Position numbers and translations under genes: made by a program
Shown: positions 9,938 through 17,494 of the stretch, in pieces
Numbering within the stretch: the stretch's first letter is position 1
How the letters are laid out: the number at the start of each line of letters is the position of its first letter
Notes under the pieces: model-generated
The model's input: the letters and a program-made list of their open reading frames with translations, nothing else
Database searches by the model: none
Told to the model about the DNA's origin: nothing
Assembly (NCBI GenBank): GCA_944387395.1
Contig: CALXEU010000062.1
Span: 1 to 38,537, forward strand
Direction of reading: 5' to 3'
From: an uncultured Clostridia bacterium
Lineage (GTDB): Bacteria; Bacillota; Clostridia; TANB77; CAG-508
Length of the DNA: 38,537 bases

Positions 9938-12900
9938 TTATTTTATAACTTTCTTCCTAATTAAATATACTCCTACTATTAATATTCCCATAACTGCCAT
10001 TGTAATTAAAATATAATAAACTGGTTGTCCTGTTTTTATTGAAGTCAATACGTTTGCAGTCGAAATATCATCTTCATTAGCATTTTTATTTCCTGGAACA
10101 GAATCTTTATCCTGTAATCCATAGTCATTTGATGCTTCATAAATTTCTGCTGTATTTTTTATTACAATACCCATTGCATCATCTGACATAGTTTTTGTAA
10201 GTGTTAAATTCACTTCTACACTTTCTCCCGGATTAATTGCTTTATTTGCAAGTGTATTATTAATTATTGTTCCACTACTTGCTTCATACCAATCTGGATT
10301 TAGTTCTGAGCTGAATTTCAATTCGCTTGGAACATAATCAGCAAGTTTCTTTACATATCCAGCAACATCTCCTTCATTTGTAATTGTAAATTTATATTCT
10401 ACAATCATCGTAGATGTATCAACATCTTTTGCTTCAAAATCTATTTTTGCAAAATTTGAATTAAACGTATGTGTAGTAACTTCCTTTGAATTGTTAATTT
10501 TAATATTTGTAACTATTTTATCTAATTTTAAATCAAATTTTTTATTTGATATTATACCTAAATTTACATCAAATATATTTTTTGTGTCTAGTATTATTTC
10601 TTCTGTAACACCTGCTACTCTAATAGAGCCTTCATAATCTACTTTTTTATCAACAGCATTTGAATTTAGGTTTTCACTTACACCTTCTTTTTCAAATATT
10701 GTTGCACTATAATTTTCCGAATCATATAAGAATATTACTGTATAGCTTCCCTTCTTCAAATTGTTAAACATATAGGCTCCATCTTCATCTGTTGTTGTTA
10801 TTGCTTGTTTATTTTCTTCTGTAACTGCAATATTTCCTGTATTATTATCTAATAAGACTACTTCAACTCCACTTACTTTGGTTTCGTTTAGATCTTTAAT
10901 ACCATCTTCATTGCCATCTATCCATACTGTTCCAATTATTTTCTTTCCAATATTTTCAGTATTATCATCATCATTCCCTGATGATATTGTTCCATCATAT
11001 TTTTTTATAATATGGCTTACTTGATTTGTTTCAATTTCACCAATTAGTTCATTTTTAATTATCGCACCATTCGTTATCTTTGTTTCCTCTTCTACTCCAT
11101 TTGCTTTAACATTTAATGTTACAACAGCAGTTCCATTTCCTGCAAGATAAAATTCAACCATTGGTTTACCATTTTCATCTGTCTTTGTAGATGTTACAAT
11201 ATTTTCTCCTCCATAGCTTACTGTTAAAGAGTTAAATTCTAATTGACTAGGAAGGTTATCTGTTAATGTTACTTTTTCTAAAGAAACATTTGATAAATTT
11301 TGAATTGTAAATATGTATGCAAAATCTTCTCCAGCTTCAATAGATGCTCCCTGTGGTATATTACTTGTTTGTTCAACAGCAATTCCTGGCTTGTTTATAG
11401 TTATAATTTCATCAGGTGCTTTATTCGGTTTAATTCCTTCTGCTTCAACTGTTCCACTTATTGTAATATTCTTTTGATATATAGCTTCTTCCATTTCTCC
11501 AATCTCTGTAACAACTGTTATTACACAGTTATCAGTAATTCCTGGAATTTCCACATTAATACTATTTCCATCATTGCTTACATTTGATTCTATATCATTT
11601 GTAGATTCTTCTTTATTTATTATTACTGATGTACCAACGTTTGTTTCTTTGTATATAAGCTCTTGTGGAAGTTCTATCCTTGCTACTACATTATTTAATT
11701 CATCTTTAGAAGGAGTAATAACCATAGTATAATATACTTTAGCACCTTTTACTAAATATTCTTCCTCATCGTAAATAATGTCAGTATTTATTGTAATACC
11801 TGTTGCTTCTACCTTTAACGATTCTGCTTTAGCTGTTGTAACAATTTCTTCTCCACATATTATCTGTGCTTCAACAACAAAATTTTCTTCGCTTGGGCTT
11901 GTGAAATAAATTATCTCTATTTCCTCAGTAACAGTTTGATTTTGTTTAATATCTCCTATTTTAATTACATTTTCTTCATAAATTTCGTCTTGCGACTGAT
12001 TTTGAGAAAGTGCCTGTTCCATAAAAGCAATATATTCTTCTGCAGTTATCTCTCCGTTTTGGAACTTTTCTGTATACTCATTTATTTGTTCAGCAGTAAT
12101 TACACTATTCTGTTCGTTATCTTCTTCTATCTCTCCAGAATCTGCTTCATTTCTTATATATATTGCATCTTTTGGCAATATAATCTTTGCTTTTACATCT
12201 TTTGCATCTACTGTTCCTGGATTTGAAATAGTTAATAAATATTTAAATTTAAATATTCCAATTGCACTTTCTGATTCTTGTTCCATTACTTCTAATTTTG
12301 CAGTTAATGTAGCATTTTCCCCAGTAACAAAATTTATTTTAGGTGCTACAACTTTATCTGCAATTGTTCCTGTTGTTAAATTATTATTAAAATATACTTC
12401 ATACCCTTCGGTTATGTTCTTTTCATATCCCACATTTTCTGGAATTATAGCTTGATATGAAAATTTAAAGCTATCTCCTCCATTCATCGTATAATCATTT
12501 AAGACAATCATATATGATTTTATTTTTGAATAATCATCTACAGTTGTCTTCCAACCATTAGATTCATTTGATAAATCGTTTGTTGCATTTTGAACTTCAG
12601 AATAATATATGGTATTTGTAACGCCTTCTACTTTTATTGCTTCTTTTAATGTAAATTGTAATGTTCCGTCATTTGGAATTCTTCCTAAAACAACCACATT
12701 GTCTAGAGTATTTTGATAATTATTTATTACATTCATGTTGAATGTTAATTCTCTAGATTCTTCATTTGCTGATATTGATATACTAACATCCTCACTTACT
12801 GCAGTTATATTACCCTCATCAGTTCCAGTTACTTCTGTTATAGTAACTACACTAGATGGTGATACATATTTAATTCCAGTAGCTATTTCCATTACTGGTT

Positions 12901-14947
12901 GATTGTTATTTTTAATTATAGCTTTTATTTCTGTATTGGTTGTTGGTGTTAAATTATTTAACACTATATCTGCTGTAATTGAAATTGTTGCTCCCTTTAC
13001 TACAGTATTATTATATTTTGTTTGTTGTCCACTTATTATTATATTTATGCTTTTTGTTCCATCTTCATTATCTACCAAGTTTGTAGTTTCGATTTTTAAC
13101 TCATCATCAAATAATAAAATAGTATTTTTAATATTAACACTTTGTATATTCATTGGTAATACTATTGTAACTTCAGGATTACTATATAATATATCATCTA
13201 TTGAATCGTTTTCTAATGTTACAGATATATTTACATCTTCATTAGTTACAATTGTAGATAATGTGTCTGTGCTTACATATAATTCTGCTTTTTGTGTTGG
13301 CTCCTCTAAAGTAATTCTAGCTTCATTAACTATTTTTGCAATTTCTTTTTGGCTTGCATCTTTAGCAGTTGTTTCATTTTCTATTTTTATACTCGTTAAT
13401 GATTTTATTTGATTTGTTGTATATGTTAATTCCTTTTTGATTGCTTTTTTTACATAAATATTTATACTACCTTCTGTTATAGGTTTTGATGTTTCAATTA
13501 CTATTGATGAAACATTGCTTTCTTCTATATTTAAAGTTAAATCTTCTGTATCTTTTGTAATTGTTCCTAAAATTGTACCTTCCTCATTTTTTACAGTTAT
13601 GCTTCCTTCTTCTCCAAGCATCTTATCAAACTGTTCTTTAGTAATTTTTACTGTCTTAATATAAGATAGTCCGCTTTCAGTTTTTAATATTGATTCTTCT
13701 GCAAGAGCATTGTCTTCTTTTATATTTATAATTAATCCTTCTATTATATTAGCATAAGGTATATTAGTATTATATGTAACTTCATATTCAGTTTCGTTTT
13801 TATTAACTTCTGATGTTAATTTGTTATTATACATATATCCTTTATTTAGTGTTTGTACTGAATTTAGTGAAGTCATTATGCTATTTGTTGTTTTATTTAT
13901 GTTTTCAACATTTTCAGAAATTGCTTTTTCTACAACTTCATCACTTCCATATAAAGATATTTTTAATGTTGCATTCTTATTAATAACAGCCTTGTCCATC
14001 TCAATTTTTTCTGAATCTTCTATTGAATATACAAAAGCTATTTCATATTCATCTTGTACATTTTTTGTCCAGTTAATATTTCCATCTTGTTCTTTATTAT
14101 CAACAGATATATTTATTTTTCCGCTTTCTGTATCATATGTATAGTTTTCTTTTGTAAAACTCGTTCCTAAGAAATCTCCATTTGTTGCTACAGTAGTTTT
14201 TGCAGACACAAAAACTTCTTCAGGATATTTGTTATTTAATTGTGGTGCTATCATTTCTATTGAAGTATTCTTTATTGGTAATGATCCATTTTGCATTCCT
14301 GAAATAGCATTTGCAAATATGACTAATTTGTTTTCGTTTTCATTCTCATATGTATAATAAGAATTTATGTTGTATTCAAAATTTGAATCTACTTTATTTA
14401 TCATCGTCCAAATTGTTTGTAATACTATTGTCTTTTCTATATTTTCTTCTTCGCCTTTTGCATTTACATATGTTGCTGTTAGTTTTATATCATTGTCTTT
14501 AGCAAAGTTTTGTATAGATATTTGATTATCAATAATAGCAGATATGTTTACCTTACCAGTTACGTCACTTCCATTATTTATTTGTTCAAACGTTGCAGTT
14601 TTATTTTTACTATCTACTTGAGCTTTGCTTCCTTCACTTTGAGTTACATTGAAATTTGAACCGCTAAAATCTACTGTGATATTTTTTAAATATCCAGCAT
14701 TTTTTACATTAATTCTAATATTTACATTTTCCGTATTTGAATTAATATCTAGCTCTTTTGTATGTTTTCCTGTATCATAATACACATCAAATTCGACATT
14801 TGAATTATTGGTTGCTGTCTTCTGTTTTTCCAATTCTTCTTGGCTCTTTAAATTATCTGCTGCATAACTAATTACAGGTAATGCATTTGCTAAAATTATT
14901 ATTGTTGCAATTAGGGCAGATAAACCTTTTTTTAATTGCTGTTGCAT
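9938..14947 (-). CDS. Giant surface protein with DUF11-like repeats and SdrD-B domain (1669 aa)
   Basis: Secreted surface protein. A signal peptide is at residues 1-30 (ends VISYAAD). Most of the body is a series of beta-rich DUF11-like modules with the pattern of NNVVARIELPQELIY or VTLTDNLPSQLEF. Clear ones lie near 705-860 and 1187-1310. An SdrD-B domain follows near 1335-1440 (IIGTVWIDGNEDGIKD), then another DUF11-like module containing ELNPDWYEA. The C terminus has DSVPGN, then IKTGQPVYY, a hydrophobic helix and RKKVIK. This resembles a decayed sortase signal with no LP before the TG. First gene of the surface operon, with tandem promoters and an AGGAGG site 5-10 nt before ATG. Family assignment rests on composition and motif recognition. 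Confidence 0.85.
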   Translation of the reverse strand: MQQQLKKGLSALIATIIILANALPVISYAADNLKSQEELEKQKTATNNSNVEFDVYYDTGKHTKELDINSNTENVNIRINVKNAGYLKNITVDFSGSNFNVTQSEGSKAQVDSKNKTATFEQINNGSDVTGKVNISAIIDNQISIQNFAKDNDIKLTATYVNAKGEEENIEKTIVLQTIWTMINKVDSNFEYNINSYYTYENENENKLVIFANAISGMQNGSLPIKNTSIEMIAPQLNNKYPEEVFVSAKTTVATNGDFLGTSFTKENYTYDTESGKINISVDNKEQDGNINWTKNVQDEYEIAFVYSIEDSEKIEMDKAVINKNATLKISLYGSDEVVEKAISENVENINKTTNSIMTSLNSVQTLNKGYMYNNKLTSEVNKNETEYEVTYNTNIPYANIIEGLIINIKEDNALAEESILKTESGLSYIKTVKITKEQFDKMLGEEGSITVKNEEGTILGTITKDTEDLTLNIEESNVSSIVIETSKPITEGSINIYVKKAIKKELTYTTNQIKSLTSIKIENETTAKDASQKEIAKIVNEARITLEEPTQKAELYVSTDTLSTIVTNEDVNISVTLENDSIDDILYSNPEVTIVLPMNIQSVNIKNTILLFDDELKIETTNLVDNEDGTKSINIIISGQQTKYNNTVVKGATISITADIVLNNLTPTTNTEIKAIIKNNNQPVMEIATGIKYVSPSSVVTITEVTGTDEGNITAVSEDVSISISANEESRELTFNMNVINNYQNTLDNVVVLGRIPNDGTLQFTLKEAIKVEGVTNTIYYSEVQNATNDLSNESNGWKTTVDDYSKIKSYMIVLNDYTMNGGDSFKFSYQAIIPENVGYEKNITEGYEVYFNNNLTTGTIADKVVAPKINFVTGENATLTAKLEVMEQESESAIGIFKFKYLLTISNPGTVDAKDVKAKIILPKDAIYIRNEADSGEIEEDNEQNSVITAEQINEYTEKFQNGEITAEEYIAFMEQALSQNQSQDEIYEENVIKIGDIKQNQTVTEEIEIIYFTSPSEENFVVEAQIICGEEIVTTAKAESLKVEATGITINTDIIYDEEEYLVKGAKVYYTMVITPSKDELNNVVARIELPQELIYKETNVGTSVIINKEESTNDIESNVSNDGNSINVEIPGITDNCVITVVTEIGEMEEAIYQKNITISGTVEAEGIKPNKAPDEIITINKPGIAVEQTSNIPQGASIEAGEDFAYIFTIQNLSNVSLEKVTLTDNLPSQLEFNSLTVSYGGENIVTSTKTDENGKPMVEFYLAGNGTAVVTLNVKANGVEEETKITNGAIIKNELIGEIETNQVSHIIKKYDGTISSGNDDDNTENIGKKIIGTVWIDGNEDGIKDLNETKVSGVEVVLLDNNTGNIAVTEENKQAITTTDEDGAYMFNNLKKGSYTVIFLYDSENYSATIFEKEGVSENLNSNAVDKKVDYEGSIRVAGVTEEIILDTKNIFDVNLGIISNKKFDLKLDKIVTNIKINNSKEVTTHTFNSNFAKIDFEAKDVDTSTMIVEYKFTITNEGDVAGYVKKLADYVPSELKFSSELNPDWYEASSGTIINNTLANKAINPGESVEVNLTLTKTMSDDAMGIVIKNTAEIYEASNDYGLQDKDSVPGNKNANEDDISTANVLTSIKTGQPVYYILITMAVMGILIVGVYLIRKKVIK

Positions 14948-14979
14948 AATATACCTCCTATTTTTATCGCTATTAATTA

Positions 14980-15008
14980 ATTATACTCTATTTTTTCCTA
15001 CTTTTCAA
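14980..15008 (-). promoter_or_regulatory. Main sigma-A promoter of the surface-protein operon
   Basis: On the minus strand, TTGAAA (15003-15008), a 17-bp spacer, then TATAAT (14980-14985). The predicted 5' leader is only about 25 nt, leaving no room for a riboswitch. Confidence 0.8.
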
Positions 15009-15058
15009 TGTTTTTTAAGCATTTAGCAAATTAAAATTTACCATTTTTAGTTGTTCAA

Positions 15059-15086
15059 ATTATAACATTTAAATATATTTTTGCAA
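15059..15086 (-). promoter_or_regulatory. Possible second upstream promoter of the surface operon
   Basis: TTGCAA (15081-15086), a 16-bp spacer, then TATAAT (15059-15064) on the minus strand, in tandem with the proximal promoter. From here to 15339 I see only AT-rich sequence without a gene. Confidence 0.45.
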
Positions 15087-15339
15087 TATGTTCTACATAG
15101 GTGTTATTTCATTTGCTTTCGGAAATTTAAGATTTAGTTAATATTAAATTTTTATTACATTTTTATTTTTTTATTTTTTTTATATTTTAATGTATTGTTT
15201 TCCAAACGCTTGAGATTGTTGTATTTTATCTTCGTCTTTTAAGTTTATGTAAACAAGTTGTTTTTTCGTAAATTCTTAAACTGGTTTATTTCCGTATATA
15301 AATTTGCATTTTTTGTAGATTTAATCAAAAAATAGATTT

Positions 15340-15377
15340 AGCTTCGTATTCTTTTAATTATAATAAAATACGAAGCT
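15340..15377 (-). terminator. Terminator downstream of the bile salt hydrolase gene
   Basis: Arms AGCTTCGTATT (15340-15350) and AATACGAAGCT (15367-15377) form a perfect 11-bp stem. On the minus strand a TATTTTTTG tract follows about 8 nt later. Confidence 0.6.
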
Positions 15378-15405
15378 TTATATTTTCCTTTATTAACTTT
15401 CATCA

Positions 15406-16380
15406 TTAGTTCAAATAGTTTATACTTTGTTTTACTGGTAGTTCATATATTTCTAGTTTATTTGAATCTATGGTATTCTTATTCAGTCTTACAGCATTTA
15501 TATGATTATTATAGTACGTTTTAAAATAGTATACTCCCTTGCTAGCATTTATACATGATGAATAAGTTGTCATATCTAACTTATTTTCTTTAGTAATAAC
15601 AGTTCCTTTTATCATAGATACCGAATCTAATATATGAAAGAATTGCGAAACCGACTCATCTTCTGTTATGCATTCTGCTAAATTGAATTTATTAAATGTA
15701 GCTCTTATAAATCTTGATGCAGGAGTTACATCACCTGGTAATCCCATCATTCCTATTCCTTGTCCATATATTTCTAAATCAATTTTATTTGATATTCTAT
15801 TTTCTGGAAAATTTGAGGTCAAGTTCATGTAGTTGCTCATATTAATTTTATGATAAGAAAAAGGAGGGTTATTGGTTAAAACTCCATATTGATTGTCATA
15901 TATTTTTAAACCTTCTTCAGTTTGTTCTAATACAATACAATTATTTCTATCGCTAATCATCCAATGTAATTGTGCTGATGGTATATTTTCATTGAATTTT
16001 TCATCAGTTATGTTTAATATTTCCAGTTCTTTTCTTAATTCTGATATTTCTGAAAAATTTCCAAGAATCCATGGTATTAGTTCAAATGATGCAATATTTA
16101 TATTCTCATTTTTTTCTTTATTATATACTGCGTTTCCTGGAAAATATAATCCTGCTGCACATAATCCTTTCTCATTTGCTGCATCTGCATATAATGGATA
16201 TTCATTTAAAACTGTTGCCATTCCAATTATTGCATATTTAGTCTTAAATTCGCTTTTATTTCTTAGTTTAAATTTATAATTTCTTGGAGTTATGACAACC
16301 TTTTCTCCAAAATTATATTCTAAATCAAGGTTTCTTCCAAAATAGAAGTCTTGATTTTTTAATTCAATACATGTGCACAT
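15406..16380 (-). CDS. Choloylglycine (bile salt) hydrolase, linear amide C-N hydrolase family
   Basis: 324 residues, normal for bile salt hydrolases, which cleave glycine or taurine from conjugated bile acids in the gut. It starts MCTC, so Met removal exposes the N-terminal nucleophile Cys2 of this Ntn-hydrolase family. Aligned catalytic features are visible: Arg16 and Asp19 in FGRNLDLEY, ITPRNY, the Asn of ANEKGLCAAGLYFP, the Asn of GVLTNNPPF and the Arg of VTPASRFIRATF. No signal peptide, so it is cytoplasmic. The ATG follows TAGGAGG. It appears to be a single-gene unit with its own terminator. Penicillin V acylase is the main alternative because the family is shared, but the N-terminal motif set favours bile salts. 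Confidence 0.92.
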   Translation of the reverse strand: MCTCIELKNQDFYFGRNLDLEYNFGEKVVITPRNYKFKLRNKSEFKTKYAIIGMATVLNEYPLYADAANEKGLCAAGLYFPGNAVYNKEKNENINIASFELIPWILGNFSEISELRKELEILNITDEKFNENIPSAQLHWMISDRNNCIVLEQTEEGLKIYDNQYGVLTNNPPFSYHKINMSNYMNLTSNFPENRISNKIDLEIYGQGIGMMGLPGDVTPASRFIRATFNKFNLAECITEDESVSQFFHILDSVSMIKGTVITKENKLDMTTYSSCINASKGVYYFKTYYNNHINAVRLNKNTIDSNKLEIYELPVKQSINYLN

Positions 16381-16400
16381 ATTGTCTACCTCCTATATAA

Positions 16401-16432
16401 TTATCCACAAATAAGCCACATTTTGTGAATAA
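16401..16432. promoter_or_regulatory. Inverted pair of DnaA-box-like 9-mers overlapping the bile salt hydrolase promoter
   Basis: TTATCCACA (16401-16409) on the plus strand matches the DnaA box consensus. TGTGAATAA (16424-16432) is TTATTCACA on the other strand, also within TTATNCACA. TAAGCCACA (16412-16420) is a weaker copy. The outer arms form an 11-bp inverted repeat with one mismatch. A plausible minus-strand promoter (TTCACA, 18 bp, GATAAT) overlaps. It could be a DnaA site or an operator. Confidence 0.4.
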
Positions 16433-16436
16433 TTAT

Positions 16437-16469
16437 AAAAAAAAGCAAACTTCTGCAAATAGAAGTCTG
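16437..16469 (-). terminator. Rho-independent terminator of the initiator tRNA
   Basis: On the minus strand, CAGACTTCT and AGAAGTTTG pair (one G-T wobble) around a 6-nt loop, followed by CTTTTTTTT. It lies 10 bp beyond the tRNA 3' end. Confidence 0.85.
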
Positions 16470-16478
16470 TTTTATATT

Positions 16479-16554
16479 TGGTTGCGGGGGAAGGACTCGA
16501 ACCTTCGACCTCAGGGTTATGAGCCCTGCGAGCTGCCAACTGCTCCACCCCGCG
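16479..16554 (-). tRNA. Initiator tRNA-fMet (CAU)
   Basis: 76 nt with encoded CCA. The anticodon loop CTCATAA gives CAU. Initiator hallmarks are the unpaired C1-A72 (5' CGCGGGG, 3' CCCCGCA) and three G-C pairs (GGG/CCC) at the base of the anticodon stem. The T loop is TTCGAGT. It has its own consensus promoter and terminator, so it is a single-gene transcript. Confidence 0.97.
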
Positions 16555-16570
16555 ATATTTAACAATTTTT

Positions 16571-16599
16571 ATTATACATCTTTTATATTTGCTTGTCAA
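16571..16599 (-). promoter_or_regulatory. Consensus promoter of tRNA-fMet
   Basis: TTGACA (16594-16599) and TATAAT (16571-16576) on the minus strand with 17 bp between them, a perfect sigma-A promoter. Confidence 0.9.
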
Positions 16600-16630
16600 C
16601 ACTATTTTGAAATCTTTTTTATATACTTAT

Positions 16631-16675
16631 AATTACTGAACAGACTATTTTTATATTTTAGCCTGAACAGTAATT
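16631..16675. repeat. Imperfect hairpin with two CTGAACAG copies
   Basis: CTGAACAG occurs at 16636-16643 and 16663-16670. Outer arms AATTACTG and CAGTAATT pair perfectly, and CAG/CTG pair inside a small internal loop. It sits between the comEA stop and the tRNA-fMet promoter without a good T tract on either strand, so it may be a weak comEA terminator or a protein-binding site. Confidence 0.4.
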
Positions 16676-16714
16676 CTATTTAATATATTATATTCCTAAT
16701 AAATAAAAATATTC

Positions 16715-17364
16715 CTATTTTACACAAATTAAATCTTTAATACTCTCATATTTACTATCTCCAATTCCGGCTAACATTTTTAATATCCTCTATAGAATTA
16801 AATTTTCCATTTTGCTCTCTATATTCAATTATTCTTGTTGCAAGTGAATCTCCTATTCCTGGTAATGTTGTTAATTCTTGAATTGTTGCGGTATTCAAAT
16901 TTATAAGGCCATTTTGTGTATTCATGTTACTCCCTCCTTTTGTTACATTTTCCCCAGCCGAGCTAGTAATATACTCTATATTTTCATTTTCTTCACTTTT
17001 ATTCGGAACATATATTTTCTCTCCATCACTTAAAACATATGCTAAATTTAATTTGTTTAAATCAGCATTATTAGTTTCTCCTCCTGCTGCCTCTATTGCA
17101 TCTACAACTCTTGCACCGTTCTGGCAATATAACAACTCCCTGACCTGATACTTCTCCTGTTACATGTATCATTATTGTACTTTTTTCTGTATTTTTATCT
17201 ATATCCTCTCCGTCATCAACTTCTAAACTATTTTCTTCTGTTATATAATAATTTTCATAATCCTCCTCTTTTGAGTTTTTGTAAATATATGCTCCTATTG
17301 TCGTTATTACAACTATGCAGCATATTATTATAATTACCTTAGTCTTCAAATCTGTATTTTTCAT
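16715..17364 (-). CDS. comEA: ComEA-like SLBB / helix-hairpin-helix DNA-binding protein, read through two +1 shifts
   Basis: ComEA binds incoming DNA at the membrane during transformation. Joined, the product is 215 aa, typical for ComEA: a short N terminus, a membrane helix near residues 9-27, an SLBB domain (IMIHVTGEVSG to VVDAIEAAGG), a linker, then a helix-hairpin-helix domain (INLNTATIQELTTLPGIG to NVSGIGDSKYESIKDLI). The frame is broken twice. At 17118-17116 codon 83 is CGG, and skipping its C gives P-E-G-A-R-V-V-D. At 16769-16767 CGG again, and skipping C gives N-V-S-G-I-G. Without the shifts, stops are met at 17071 and 16755. Everything outside these two bases looks intact. It is either a recoded gene, a recent pseudogene or two base-call errors. 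Divergent from dacA. Confidence 0.8.
16767..16769 (-). other. +1 frameshift site, CGG codon (comEA site 2)
   Basis: In frame AGC-CGG-AAT, followed by stop TAG after TGG-AGA. Reading AGC-(C)-GGA-ATT restores the conserved S-G-I-G of the second helix-hairpin-helix and 17 further residues to a TAG at 16715. Confidence 0.85.
17116..17118 (-). other. +1 frameshift site, CGG codon (comEA site 1)
   Basis: In frame GAA-CGG-TGC. Reading GAA-(C)-GGT-GCA restores E-G-A-R-V-V-D of the SLBB domain. Staying in frame gives an unrelated Cys/Arg-rich tail ending at 17071. Confidence 0.85.
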
Positions 17365-17435
17365 ATTATTACATCTCCTCTACGATATATTATTTTAAAA
17401 GTTTTAGGATTTCTTAATAAAATGACATATTTTCA

Positions 17436-17464
17436 TTGAAATTTTATATTTTTTAATGTATGAT
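17436..17464 (+). promoter_or_regulatory. Sigma-A promoter of the dacA-like gene
   Basis: TTGAAA (17436-17441), 17 bp, TATGAT (17459-17464), followed by AGGAG 10 nt before the ATG. Confidence 0.7.
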
Positions 17465-17494
17465 ATTAACACATTTTATTAGGAGAAAAACTTT

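Noticed and set aside
14948-15405. Possible riboswitch upstream of the surface operon
   Set aside because: The proximal promoter leaves a leader of only about 25 nt, and no conserved riboswitch core was seen.
16401-16432. Chromosomal replication origin
   Set aside because: Only a small cluster of DnaA-box-like words and no dnaA, dnaN, rpmH or similar genes nearby.
16393-16602. Minus-strand 69-codon open frame
   Set aside because: It runs through the tRNA-fMet gene, its promoter and terminator; not a protein gene.
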